From Pseudomonas parasichuanensis (GTDB lineage Bacteria > Pseudomonadota > Gammaproteobacteria > Pseudomonadales > Pseudomonadaceae), in assembly GCF_021601385.1 (NCBI RefSeq), contig NZ_BQHO01000041.1, positions 1-44,194 of the forward strand: DNA of 44,194 nt. The letters are read 5' to 3'. Position numbers and translations under genes: made by a program. This document shows positions 33,443 through 42,570 of the stretch, piece by piece. Every line of letters starts with the position of its first letter. Position 1 is the first letter of the stretch. The notes under the pieces were generated by a model. That model did no database searches, was not told the origin of the DNA, and worked only from the letters and a program-made list of their open reading frames with translations.

Positions 33443-35575
33443 TTAAAAGGTATACGCAACCCCAGCCTGCACCGTACGCGGCGCTCCCGGGTACGCATAG
33501 GTATTGAACGCGCCTTCGTCATACCCCTTGTTGAACAGGTTCTTCACGTCCAGGTTCAGGCGCACATGCTCGTTGACCTTGTAGTAGCTGAGCAGGTCAA
33601 CCACGGTGTACTGCTCCATGCTGTAGGTCACCGCCTCGGTCTGGCCATTGCGGTCATCCACGTACTTGAGCCCCACGCCAAGCCCCAGCCCTTTGGCCAG
33701 GCCATCCTGGAACTCGTAGGTATTGAGCAGGCTGAAGCTGTTGCGCGGGATGTTGGCCAGGCGTGTGCCGCTGGGCAGGCGGTTGTCCTTGGTCACCTCG
33801 GCATCGACGTAGGCATAGCCGCCGATCAGCCGCCACTCAGGGGTGATGTTGCCGGCCACATTGATGTCCAGGCCGCGGCTGCGCACTTCGCCGGCGGCCA
33901 GGCTGTAGTTGGCGTCGGCGGGGTCGCGGGTCAGCACGTTCTCCTTGACGATGTGGTAGATCGCCGCGTCGACGCTCAGCTGGCGCTCCAGCGCTTCCCA
34001 TTTCACCCCCAGTTCGTACGACTTGCCTTTCTCCGGATCGAAACCGTCACCCTGGCGGCTGGCACCGGTATTGGGCTTGAACGAACGGGCGGTGTTGGCA
34101 TAGACGGCCACGGTGTCGGTCAGGTCGTAGAGCAGGCCGAAACGCGGGGTGACGGCGTTGTCGGCCGCCTGCCAGCCCTTGGCGCCCGGCAGGTAGTTGT
34201 CGTAGTCGTGCTCGAATCGCTCCAGGCGCATACCCGCCAGCGCCTTCAGGCGTTCGGTGAGGGCCACCTGGTCCTGCACGAACCAGGCCCAGGTCTTGAG
34301 GTTCTCCTGGTCGTGGGTGGTGGTGCGGGTCAGGGCAGGGCGCGGCTGGCCCAGCACCGGGTTGTAGATATCGATCGGGTAGGTGCCGTCGGCGGCCGAC
34401 GAGCGCTGGATGATCGAGCGGTAGTCGTAATCTTCGTACTCGATGCCGGTCAGCAGGGTATGGCTGAACGCGCCGGTGTCGAAGTGGCCGGTGAGGTTGA
34501 GCTGGTAGTCGCGGTCGGTCCAGTCCAGCTTGCGGTAGTTGAAGTTGCGCTGCAGGGTGCGGCCGTCGGCCGGTGCGCCGTTGGCTTCCACGGCGTTGCC
34601 CTGCAGGGTGCCGTCCAGCCATTGCATGCCGCCGGCCAGGGTCCAGTTGTCGTTGAGCAGGTGCTCGAAACGCAGCTGGGCCATGTTGTTGTCGTTGTGC
34701 AGCAGGTTGTCGCTGCCTTTTTCCCAGATGTAGGTGTCGCGCGAGGCGCTGCCGGTCTGGGTGCTGTAGCGGGTCAGGCCACGGTCGAGGGGGTGGTTGT
34801 TACGCATGAAGTCGCCTTCGAAGACGATCCTGGTGCTGTCGTTGACCTGCCAGCTGAGTACCGGGGCGACGTCGTAACGCTCGCTCTGGACGTCGTCACG
34901 GAAGCTCTCGCCACCTTCGCCAAGTACGTTCAGCCGGTAAGCCAGGCTGCCGTCCTGGCTCAGCGGGCCAGTGGCGTCGAGGGTTGCACGGTGCATGCCC
35001 TGATCGTCCAGCTGGCTGCCCAGGGTGACCTTGGATTCGGGCAAGGGCTGCTTGCTGACTACGTTGAAGGTGCCGCCGGGGTCGCCACGGCCATACAGGG
35101 CGGTGGCGGGCCCGCGCAGCACTTCCAGGCGCTCGACGGTGTTGGCGTCCGGGGCGTTGGGGTAGCCGCGGTTGATCGGGAAACCGTTGCGGTAGAACTC
35201 GCCCGTGGTGAAGCCGCGCACGGTAAAGGTGGTCAGGCCCTGGCCGCCGAAGTTGTTGGCCCGGCCAATGCCGCCGGCGTAGTCGAGGGCGTCCTGCAAG
35301 CGGGTGGCGCCGGTGTCTTCCAGAACATCCTTGGGCACCACGCTGACCGATTGCGGGGTTTCGTGCAGGGCGGTGTCGGTGCGGGTGGCGCTGGCCGAAC
35401 GGGTGGCGCGGTAACCCTCGACCGGGCCGTCGGCGCGCTCGTAGTCGGCGGCATCGGCATTGATGTTCACGGCTTCAAGCTGAATGCCGGTGCTGGTTTC
35501 GAGCGGCGCTGGCGCGGCCCAGCTGAGCATCGGAGCGGCGTGGAGCAGGCACAGCGACACAATCCTGTAACGCAT
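33443..35575 (-). CDS. TonB-dependent siderophore receptor
   Basis: An outer-membrane, energy-dependent importer of ferric siderophores, 710 residues. The signal peptide MRYRIVSLCLLHAAPMLSWA is followed by a plug domain with TPQSVSVVPKDVLEDTGATR and VERLEVLRGPATALYGRGDPGG. The 22-strand barrel follows, with NPVLGQ and RSFKPNTGAS regions near typical FhuA/FoxA/FpvA-type receptors, and the final residue is Phe (VQAGVAYTF). No N-terminal signalling extension is seen, so it is not a sigma-factor-coupled transducer. A Fur box lies about 60 bases upstream. The ligand is unknown. Confidence 0.92.
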   Translation of the reverse strand: MRYRIVSLCLLHAAPMLSWAAPAPLETSTGIQLEAVNINADAADYERADGPVEGYRATRSASATRTDTALHETPQSVSVVPKDVLEDTGATRLQDALDYAGGIGRANNFGGQGLTTFTVRGFTTGEFYRNGFPINRGYPNAPDANTVERLEVLRGPATALYGRGDPGGTFNVVSKQPLPESKVTLGSQLDDQGMHRATLDATGPLSQDGSLAYRLNVLGEGGESFRDDVQSERYDVAPVLSWQVNDSTRIVFEGDFMRNNHPLDRGLTRYSTQTGSASRDTYIWEKGSDNLLHNDNNMAQLRFEHLLNDNWTLAGGMQWLDGTLQGNAVEANGAPADGRTLQRNFNYRKLDWTDRDYQLNLTGHFDTGAFSHTLLTGIEYEDYDYRSIIQRSSAADGTYPIDIYNPVLGQPRPALTRTTTHDQENLKTWAWFVQDQVALTERLKALAGMRLERFEHDYDNYLPGAKGWQAADNAVTPRFGLLYDLTDTVAVYANTARSFKPNTGASRQGDGFDPEKGKSYELGVKWEALERQLSVDAAIYHIVKENVLTRDPADANYSLAAGEVRSRGLDINVAGNITPEWRLIGGYAYVDAEVTKDNRLPSGTRLANIPRNSFSLLNTYEFQDGLAKGLGLGVGLKYVDDRNGQTEAVTYSMEQYTVVDLLSYYKVNEHVRLNLDVKNLFNKGYDEGAFNTYAYPGAPRTVQAGVAYTF

Positions 35576-35630
35576 GGGTTCAGGTCCTGGAAAGGGGCAC
35601 GGGGGAGGGTGTGAAAGCGTCGCGATAGTA

Positions 35631-35655
35631 TCTGGTAACAATTCCCATTACCAGA
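35631..35655. promoter_or_regulatory. Fur box upstream of the TonB receptor
   Basis: A perfect inverted repeat TCTGGTAA/TTACCAGA with a nine-base spacer. Its central 19 bases (35634-35652) match 13 of 19 positions of the Fur consensus GATAATGATAATCATTATC. Placement 56 bases before the receptor ATG fits iron repression. Confidence 0.65.
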
Positions 35656-35814
35656 TATTTTGGCATACCACATGCCAATTGTGACGGGCGTGCCAGTTCC
35701 ATGGGTGCCGGCTAGAACAGCCGTGGCCTTCAGCGAAAACGTCACGCAACTGTCATGTGACGTTACCTAATATGACCTTCTCTGAACCGGGACTCGCCGA
35801 GGTCGCTCCGCCGC

Positions 35815-36828
35815 ATGCTCCCCGCCAATCCGCAAAACCCTGAAACCGACCTGCACGGCCTGCTGTATGCGTACCTGTTCCGCCCGGGCCATCCCGGCCG
35901 CGAGATCGACTCGGTACAGGCCCTGGCGCACTTGCAGGCGCCACCCGACGGGCAGTTCCTCTGGCTGCACCTGAACCTCGCCCACGCCGCCTGCGAGCGC
36001 TGGATGAAGAGCCACCTGGACCTGCCCGACACCTTTTTCGAAACCCTGCGCGAAGGCTCGCGCTCCACGCGCATCGAGCACACCGACAGCGCCTTGCTGG
36101 CGGTGGTCAACGACCTGGTGTTCAGCTATGGCGTGATGTCGTCCGACGTTTCCACCCTGTGGGCCTGCGCACGCAGCCGTTTGCTGGTCAGCGCACGCTT
36201 GCAGCCGCTGCACTCGGTGGACGAGCTGCGCTCATCGGTAAAGCGCGGCGAGGGGTTCGGTTCGACGGTGGAGTTGCTGGTGCACCTGGTGCGCGACCAG
36301 GGCGACCTGCTGACCCGGGTGCTGCGCGAAACCACCTTGAAGATCGACCGCATCGAGGACCAGTTGCTGTCGCTGCGCCTGAGCGACAACCGCGCCGAGC
36401 TGGGCAGCCTGCGCCGTGTACTGGTGCGCCTGCAGCGCCTGCTGGCACTGGAGCCGGGCTCGTTGCTGCGGCTGCTGAACCGCCCGCCCGAGTGGTTGCA
36501 TGAAGAGGATATCCGCCAGTTGCGCGCGTCCACCGAAGAGTTCTCGGTGATCATCAGCGACCTCACCAGCCTGGTCGAGCGGATCAAGCTGTTGCAGGAA
36601 GAGATTGCCGCCAAGCTCACCGAAGAGAACAACCGCACCCTGTTCACCCTGACCGTGGTCACCGTGCTGGCACTGCCGATCAATATCATCGCCGGCTTTT
36701 TCGGCATGAACGTGGGGGGCGTGCCGCTGTCGGACGACCCCCACGGCTTCTGGGTGCTGGTGGCGCTGGTGGTGACCTTTACGTTGATTGCAGGGCGCTG
36801 GGCGTTTCGCAAGCGGGGCGATTACTGA
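35815..36828 (+). CDS. zntB: Zinc transporter ZntB (CorA family)
   Basis: A 337-residue CorA-type metal ion channel or transporter. A long cytoplasmic funnel domain precedes two C-terminal membrane helices. The signature GMN is at 297-299 (FFGMNVGG) at the end of the first helix (TVVTVLALPINIIAGFFGMN), and a short basic tail RKRGDY follows the second. Length and N-terminal region fit ZntB more than CorA. In enterobacteria ZntB moves zinc, importing it with protons. Its 3' end overlaps the convergent PAP2 gene by 50 bases. Confidence 0.87.
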   Translation: MLPANPQNPETDLHGLLYAYLFRPGHPGREIDSVQALAHLQAPPDGQFLWLHLNLAHAACERWMKSHLDLPDTFFETLREGSRSTRIEHTDSALLAVVNDLVFSYGVMSSDVSTLWACARSRLLVSARLQPLHSVDELRSSVKRGEGFGSTVELLVHLVRDQGDLLTRVLRETTLKIDRIEDQLLSLRLSDNRAELGSLRRVLVRLQRLLALEPGSLLRLLNRPPEWLHEEDIRQLRASTEEFSVIISDLTSLVERIKLLQEEIAAKLTEENNRTLFTLTVVTVLALPINIIAGFFGMNVGGVPLSDDPHGFWVLVALVVTFTLIAGRWAFRKRGDY

Positions 36829-37609
36829 GCCTGGCTTGCGGCGCTGCCTGCAGGGCCGGGCGGCCGTAGAACAGCAAGGCGGTGAACCAGCTGGTCAGCC
36901 AGACGAAAATCCCGGCCCAGAAGGTGTGCGACATGTAGTGCCAGCCCTGCAACACGCGGGTGGTGCCGTAGAACATCCCGATCAGCAGGATCGCCACCAG
37001 TAGCTTGCGCGCATGCTGCCAGCGGTGGCGCAGGGCGATGAAGTACAGCGCCAACAGGGTGAAACCACTGGAAGCGTGGCCGCCGGGCCAGCAACGGCCG
37101 GGGCCTGCGCGGTCCAGGCCGTTGAACTGGTCGAACCATTCGTAGCGCGCTTCGGTGCCGCCATACAGGGTGGTTTCCACCGGGCAGTACACCCCGGTGT
37201 GGCTCTTCAGGTAGTGGATGACCATGGTGCACAGGCCGAACGCCACCACCACGAACCACAGGTCGCGGCGGTAGCGGGTGCTCCAGCGCATCACCGGGGC
37301 GATGCGCACGGCATCCAGCAGGCGGGCGGCCCGGGCCGAGCGTGAGGCCAGTGGCCACAACAGCGACAGCATTACCCCGATCACCGCCAGTTCGCCGGTC
37401 CAGTCCGGCAGGATCCGCGGCCACTTGTGGGTGAGTTTTTCGAACAGCGCATTGTGCGCGAAGACGAACTGCCCGTTCGCGTCGAGCAGCAGGTTGCTGA
37501 TCCAGCGGTCCAGCTCGGTCAGGTCGAACAGCACGAACACCAGCACCGCCAGCAGTAGCGGGAAGGCCAGGTTGTTGAGGTAGAAGCGTGTGCGCGTGGA
37601 AAACGGCAT
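36779..37609 (-). CDS. PAP2-family membrane phosphatase
   Basis: A 276-residue integral membrane phosphatase with about six helices. The PAP2 motifs are PGGHASSG (middle motif) and TRVLQGWHYMSH (third motif, Arg-x5-His, with His where many members have Asp). Relatives act on lipid phosphates such as undecaprenyl pyrophosphate or lipid A. The start at 37609 is three bases past the stop of the upstream histidine phosphatase gene, with an AAAGGGA site, so the two are one operon. The C-terminal 17 codons overlap zntB. Confidence 0.85.
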   Translation of the reverse strand: MPFSTRTRFYLNNLAFPLLLAVLVFVLFDLTELDRWISNLLLDANGQFVFAHNALFEKLTHKWPRILPDWTGELAVIGVMLSLLWPLASRSARAARLLDAVRIAPVMRWSTRYRRDLWFVVVAFGLCTMVIHYLKSHTGVYCPVETTLYGGTEARYEWFDQFNGLDRAGPGRCWPGGHASSGFTLLALYFIALRHRWQHARKLLVAILLIGMFYGTTRVLQGWHYMSHTFWAGIFVWLTSWFTALLFYGRPALQAAPQARLSNRPACETPSALQST

Positions 37610-37611
37610 GG

Positions 37612-38298
37612 TCACATCCCTTTGCCTGGGGCCAGGTTGCGCCACTGCGTGGCGTTCATCTGGCCAAGAATCTGTGGTTTGCCCGCACTGTCGACCGACA
37701 GGAACAAGGCACTTGCATAACCGCTGCTGCGTTCGCCGCCGGCTACGCCCAGTTGCCGCTCGAGCTGGTCGATGCAGCCGCTGTGGGTCACCAGCACCAG
37801 GTTATGGCCGGGCCGCTTGTGGTCGAACACCGCGCTGGCGAAGGTCGCATCGCAGCGTGCCACCCAGTCCTGGGTGGTGATGTTCTTGCCGAACATGAAA
37901 CCTGCCGTCTGCCGGGTACGCACCTCGGGGCTGGCCAGCACATCGCTGTCCTGCAGCCCCAGCCGCTCGAGCCCCAGGCCTACGCCCACGGCGGCACGGC
38001 TGCCGTCCTCGGTAATACCGGCAGGGTCGCTCAGGCAGGCGGCATGGGAGCGGTCGCAGCGTTCGGCATGGCGCACCAGGACAATGGCCGAGCCCTTGGC
38101 CCAGGCGGCGTAGGTGCCGCTGCGGTTCATCTGCCGCTCGCTGCCGAGGTCGCGTACCTGGGTGCGTGCGGCATACCACGCCCCTGCGGTGGCCAGGGTC
38201 AACGCCACGCACAGGCCGGCGATCAAAGCCGTGGGGGAAAGCCGAACGCGCCGGGAGGGCTTGAGGGAGGTGGGTTTGACGAGGGTGCCTTGCAGCAT
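37612..38298 (-). CDS. Membrane-anchored histidine phosphatase, Ais/PmrG-like
   Basis: A 228-residue protein with a cytoplasmic basic stretch, one membrane helix at about 22-42 and a periplasmic histidine phosphatase domain. The catalytic motif LVRHAERCDRS starts at 74 (Arg76, His77) and is shared with E. coli Ais/PmrG, the LPS core heptose phosphate phosphatase. The second His is in VTHSGC. The pairing with a PAP2 phosphatase suggests envelope lipid or LPS modification. Substrate not proven. It has a CGGAG site before the ATG. Confidence 0.8.
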   Translation of the reverse strand: MLQGTLVKPTSLKPSRRVRLSPTALIAGLCVALTLATAGAWYAARTQVRDLGSERQMNRSGTYAAWAKGSAIVLVRHAERCDRSHAACLSDPAGITEDGSRAAVGVGLGLERLGLQDSDVLASPEVRTRQTAGFMFGKNITTQDWVARCDATFASAVFDHKRPGHNLVLVTHSGCIDQLERQLGVAGGERSSGYASALFLSVDSAGKPQILGQMNATQWRNLAPGKGM

Positions 38299-38577
38299 GC
38301 AGTCACTCCGTGGGTGAGCAATGTGGGATGCAGCGGCGCAGGGCCACAGGCATCACGAGTGGCGGCACTTTAGAAAGTCGAATGTCGGGAGACGGTGAGG
38401 GGGATGTGAAAAAAATGCGAGCGGCGATCTTGTCGATGAAATCGATGAAATATTTCCTCACAATTTTTTCACTGGCGTTGCTATAACATAACGATATTAG
38501 CCGCGCCGTGTTTCTGCGCCAGCATGCCGGGTGGGTGACCATCCTGCGGCCATGCACCCTCAGTCTCTGGAGTTTTC

Positions 38578-40557
38578 ATGAGCGTCAACCTGGATAGCCA
38601 CGGCCTGGACCTGCAGGGGATTGCACGCTTCCAGCAAGCCCCCACGCAGGCACGCCGCCTGGTATTGCTGGTCTACAGCGCGCTGGCCGCGTCAGCGTTG
38701 CAAAGTGGGTTGGCGTTCTTTGTCGGGCTGTTCGCGCCCGCTTCGCACTGGGCACCCTTGCTGAGCATCAATGCCGCCGCCTGGCTGCTTGTCGCCGCCA
38801 GCAGCCGGTCGGCCTGGGTGGTTGCCAGCTGGCGCGCCACGGCCATCGGCCAGCACCCCGCGCAATTGGCGCCCTGGCGCAAGGCGTTGCAGGAGCAGGG
38901 CGACCCCGAGCTGCTCAGCCCTTACGAGCGCTGGCTCGAACGGCTGAGTGAGCTGTGCCGCAGGCAATTGCGGCGCATCGGCGGCGATGCGCTGTGGCTG
39001 TTCGGCCTGGCACTGCTGGCGCTACTGCTGGTGCAAGGGTACTGGCGGCTCGATCTGCCGGCCGCCGCCCTGGCCCACCAGGCAAGCTGGGTGGCGGTGG
39101 GGGGGTGGGCGCTGATCGCCTTCGGGCTGGTGGTGGTCGAGCGCCACCTGGCCGGCAGTGACGCCAACGCGTGGCCCGAAGCCACGGCGCTGGCGGCGCA
39201 GTTACGCCTGCTGATCGCCGTGCTGGTGTTGTCGATCCCTTGCCTGGTGTTCGCCGACGGCGAACGGTTGTGGCCGGCACGCCTGGCGGTGCTGATCGGG
39301 TTGCTGCCTGGCCTGTTGGCCGTCGAGCTGATGCTGCGGGCCGTGTTGTCGGTGTTCAGCCCGCGCCACCCACGCCGCGAACCGCATCTGGTGGCGCGCA
39401 GCCTGGTCGCCGGTGCGCTGCAATGGCCGCCGCGGCCACTGGCGTATTTGCGGGGCGAGTTGCACCAGCGCCTGGGTATCGACCTGCAACAGATCTGGGC
39501 TTTCGGCTTCATGCGTCGGGCCTTGTTGCCGGTATTGGCATTGGTCGGCCTGGTCGGCTGGCTGCTCACCGCTATCGTCGAGGTGCCCATGGACGGGCGC
39601 GGCGTGTACGAGCGCTTCGGCAAGCCGGTACAGGTCTATCAACCCGGTTTGCACCTGGGGCTGCCCTGGCCGTTGGGCAAGGTGGTGCGGGTGGACAACG
39701 GCACTATTCATGAGCTGGCCAGCACCGGCGACACCGCTGCCGCCGAGCCCCTGGCCGCTGCCGAAGGGCCTGCGCCCGTGGCTGCCAATCGCTTGTGGGA
39801 TGCCACCCACGTCAGCGAGAACGCCCAGGTGATCGCGGGCAGCGATGGCGATGCGCAGAGCTTCCAGATCGTCAACATGGACGTGCGCTTCATCTACCGC
39901 ATCGGCCTGAGCGACGCTGCGGCGTTGGCCGCCACCTACCACAGTAGCGATATTGAACAATTGCTGCGCAGCGTCGCCAACCGGGTGCTGGTACACGACT
40001 TTGCCGGGCGCTCGCTCGACGGTGTGCTGGGCGAAGCGCGCGAAGCCCTGGGCCAGGATATCGGCAGGGCGGTGCAGGCCGACCTCGACCAACTGGACAG
40101 CGGGGTGGAGATCCTCGCCACCGCGATCGAGGCGATCCATCCGCCCGCCGGCGCGGCCAATGCCTACCACGGTGTGCAGGCCGCGCAGATCAACGCCGAT
40201 GCGCTGATCGCCCGTGACCGTGGCCAGGCCGCACAGCAGGCTAGCCTGGCCCGCCAAGCCGCCACCGTGGCCGCAGACTCGGCCAGCGGCAGCGCCCATG
40301 AAACCCGCGCCAAGGCCCAGGCGGCGGCGCTGCTGTTCGATGCCGAACGGGCGGCCTGGGCCGGTGCTGGCCAGGCCTTCGTGCTTGAACAGTACCTGGA
40401 CCGGCTGAGCCAAGGGCTGGCCGGCGCCCACAGCCTGATCATCGACCACCGCCTGGGCGCGGCCCAGGCGCCGACCCTGGACCTGCGCAGCTATGGATTG
40501 CCGGTGGACCCAGCGCTATCAACCTCCAGTACCCGCAACCAGGAGCACGCCAAGTGA
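38578..40557 (+). CDS. Polytopic SPFH-domain protein, HflK-like
   Basis: A 659-residue membrane protein. The first 260 residues hold about six hydrophobic helices (near 28-52, 57-76, 138-155, 170-187, 208-225, 233-257). A further helix at 314-334 leads into an SPFH/Band 7 domain (VPMDGRGVYERFGKPVQVYQ; then QIVNMDVRFIYRIG). The Ala/Gln-rich coiled-coil end is as in HflK. Canonical HflK has a single helix, so the extra membrane part is unusual. It is the first gene of a four-gene operon; its last codons overlap the next gene. It is probably a scaffold around a membrane enzyme. Confidence 0.8.
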   Translation: MSVNLDSHGLDLQGIARFQQAPTQARRLVLLVYSALAASALQSGLAFFVGLFAPASHWAPLLSINAAAWLLVAASSRSAWVVASWRATAIGQHPAQLAPWRKALQEQGDPELLSPYERWLERLSELCRRQLRRIGGDALWLFGLALLALLLVQGYWRLDLPAAALAHQASWVAVGGWALIAFGLVVVERHLAGSDANAWPEATALAAQLRLLIAVLVLSIPCLVFADGERLWPARLAVLIGLLPGLLAVELMLRAVLSVFSPRHPRREPHLVARSLVAGALQWPPRPLAYLRGELHQRLGIDLQQIWAFGFMRRALLPVLALVGLVGWLLTAIVEVPMDGRGVYERFGKPVQVYQPGLHLGLPWPLGKVVRVDNGTIHELASTGDTAAAEPLAAAEGPAPVAANRLWDATHVSENAQVIAGSDGDAQSFQIVNMDVRFIYRIGLSDAAALAATYHSSDIEQLLRSVANRVLVHDFAGRSLDGVLGEAREALGQDIGRAVQADLDQLDSGVEILATAIEAIHPPAGAANAYHGVQAAQINADALIARDRGQAAQQASLARQAATVAADSASGSAHETRAKAQAAALLFDAERAAWAGAGQAFVLEQYLDRLSQGLAGAHSLIIDHRLGAAQAPTLDLRSYGLPVDPALSTSSTRNQEHAK

Positions 40558-41558
40558 GCCAGAGCACCCATGCCGCCCACGACCACCATGGCTGCGACCA
40601 TGATCACGGCCATTCCCATGCTGACCAGGCCCCGGCCGGCCCCGCCCGGCGCCGGATATTGATCGCCGCGCTGCTGGTGCTGCTGCTCGCCGCGACCGCC
40701 AGCCTAGTGCAGGTGCGGGTCGGCGAGGCCACCGTCATCACCCGCTTCGGCAACCCGTCGCGGGTGTTGCTGGCGCCGGGCCTCGCCTGGCGCTGGCCGG
40801 TGCCGTTCGAAGCGGCGGTGCCGGTCGACCTGCGCCTGCGCACCACCTCCAGCGGCCTGCAGGACGTCGGTACCCGCGATGGTCTGCGGATCATCGTGCA
40901 GGCCTATATCGCCTGGCAGGTGGCGGCCGATCCGCAGAGCATCCAGCGCTTCATGCGTGCCGTGCAGAACCAGCCTGATGAAGCCGCGCGGCAGATCCGC
41001 ACCCTGGTGGGCTCGGCCCTGGAAACCAGCGCCAGCGGCTTCCAGCTGGCCGACCTGGTGAACGTGGATGCCAGCCGTGTGCGCATCGATGCCTTCGAGC
41101 AGCGTTTGCAGCAGCAGATAGCCGAACAACTGGCGCACACCTACGGCATCAAGGTGGTGCAGGTGGGCATCGAGCGACTGACCCTGCCCAAGGTAACCCT
41201 CGAAGCCACTGTCGACCGCATGCGTGCCGAGCGCGAAACCATCGCCACCGAGCGCACCGCCGAAGGCAAGCGCAAGGCCGCCGAGATTCGCTCCGCCGCC
41301 GAGCGTGACGCGCGCATCCTCGAAGCCGACGCCAGCGTCAAGGCCGCGCAGGTCCAGGCCCAGGCCCAGGTCGACGCGGCGCAGATCTACGGCAAGGCCT
41401 ATGCCGGTGCGCCCGAGCTGTACCGCTTGCTGCGCTCGCTCGACACCCTGGGCACCCTGGTCACGCCCAGCACTCGCCTGGTGCTGCGCACCGACGCGGC
41501 ACCGTTCCGTGCGCTGGTGGACGGCCCGGCATTGCCGGCGGGGCGTGCCCATGACTAA
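40554..41558 (+). CDS. SPFH-domain protein, HflC-like, with histidine-rich N terminus
   Basis: A 334-residue protein starting with GTG at 40554, overlapping the previous stop. Residues 6-22 are a His/Asp-rich tail (HAAHDHHGCDHDHGHSH) with one Cys, then one membrane helix at 33-52. An SPFH domain follows (VRVGEATVITRFGNPSRVLL, then IIVQAYIAWQV) and a long helix rich in Ala, Glu and Arg (AERETIATERTAEGKRKAAE) ending in LRSLDTLG, as in HflC. By HflC topology the His-rich tail is cytoplasmic and could bind metal. It overlaps the next gene by eight bases. Confidence 0.82.
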   Translation: MSQSTHAAHDHHGCDHDHGHSHADQAPAGPARRRILIAALLVLLLAATASLVQVRVGEATVITRFGNPSRVLLAPGLAWRWPVPFEAAVPVDLRLRTTSSGLQDVGTRDGLRIIVQAYIAWQVAADPQSIQRFMRAVQNQPDEAARQIRTLVGSALETSASGFQLADLVNVDASRVRIDAFEQRLQQQIAEQLAHTYGIKVVQVGIERLTLPKVTLEATVDRMRAERETIATERTAEGKRKAAEIRSAAERDARILEADASVKAAQVQAQAQVDAAQIYGKAYAGAPELYRLLRSLDTLGTLVTPSTRLVLRTDAAPFRALVDGPALPAGRAHD

Positions 41559-42570
41559 CCCGCGTGGTAGCGCGTGGCTGCAGGCCGGCGGCATTGGTTT
41601 CATCGCGCTGTATGCGGTCACCTTGCTGGCGGCGCTGGGCTGGCTGTTTGGCAATGTCCGTGAAATCGGCCCGGAGAACCGTGCGGTGGTGCTGCGCCTG
41701 GGCGCCGAGTCACGGATCCACAACGCCGGCTTGCTGCTGGCCTGGCCGCGGCCGTTCGAACAGGTGCTGATACTGCCGTCGGCCGACCGGGTGAGCGAGC
41801 GCCGGGTCGAGCTGCTGCTGCGCTCGGAGCTGGCACGCAAGGCCGACCTGGACGGCAAGCTGGCCGGCGACGCGACGGCGGGGTCGGGCTACCTGCTCAG
41901 CGGCGACGCGGGCATGGTGCAGCTGGACGTACGGGTGTTCTACAAGGTCAATGAACCCTACGCCTTTACCCGCCAGGGCGAGCATGTGCTGCCGGCGCTG
42001 GAGCGCCTGGTCGAGCGCAGCGCGGTACAGGTTTGCGCCTCGCGCGACATGGACGCGATCCTGGTCGCCCGCCCGGAACTGGTCGGCGCCGACAGCGGCC
42101 TTGCCGAGCGCCGCGAGCGCCTGCGGGGCGACCTGCAGCAGGGCATCAACCAGCGCCTGGCGGCGCTCAAGGCGGCCGGCGGCGAGCTGGGCATCGAGGT
42201 GGTGCGGGTGGATGTGCAGTCCTCGCTGCCGGTGGCGGCAGTCAATGCCTTCAACGCCGTGCTCACCGCCAGCCAGCAGGCCGAACAGGCGATCGCCAGC
42301 GCGCGCAACGATGCCGCCCGGCAGTTGCAGCAAGCCACCCAGGCCGCCGACCGCACCTTGCAGGTGGCCGAGGCCGAGGGGCGTGAGCGTGTGTCCAGGG
42401 CCCAGGCCAGCACGGCGACCATCGTCGGCCTGGGCGGGCAGCAGGACCCGGACCTGTTATTGCGCCTGTACCGCGAACGTATGCCCGCCATCCTGTCCCA
42501 CGCAGGCAGCGTAACCACCGTCGACCCTGGCGATGCCGGGCGCATGATCCTGGAAGGCCCCAAACCATGA
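41551..42570 (+). CDS. Third SPFH-domain protein, HflK-like
   Basis: A 339-residue protein with one N-terminal helix (12-34). An SPFH domain follows (EIGPENRAVVLRLGAESRIH; then MVQLDVRVFYKVNEPYAFTR) and a coiled-coil C-terminal part (QQAEQAIASARNDAARQLQQ). The LDVRVFYKV segment resembles HflK. The ATG at 41551 lies inside the 3' end of the preceding gene, and its own stop overlaps the ATPase start (ATGA). Three different SPFH proteins in a row suggest a hetero-oligomeric cage rather than a simple HflKC pair. Confidence 0.8.
   Translation: MTNPRGSAWLQAGGIGFIALYAVTLLAALGWLFGNVREIGPENRAVVLRLGAESRIHNAGLLLAWPRPFEQVLILPSADRVSERRVELLLRSELARKADLDGKLAGDATAGSGYLLSGDAGMVQLDVRVFYKVNEPYAFTRQGEHVLPALERLVERSAVQVCASRDMDAILVARPELVGADSGLAERRERLRGDLQQGINQRLAALKAAGGELGIEVVRVDVQSSLPVAAVNAFNAVLTASQQAEQAIASARNDAARQLQQATQAADRTLQVAEAEGRERVSRAQASTATIVGLGGQQDPDLLLRLYRERMPAILSHAGSVTTVDPGDAGRMILEGPKP

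Noticed and set aside
35739-35756. Possible PhoB box upstream of zntB
   Set aside because: One half (CTGTCAT) is perfect but the partner 11 bases upstream matches only four of seven positions; too weak to call.
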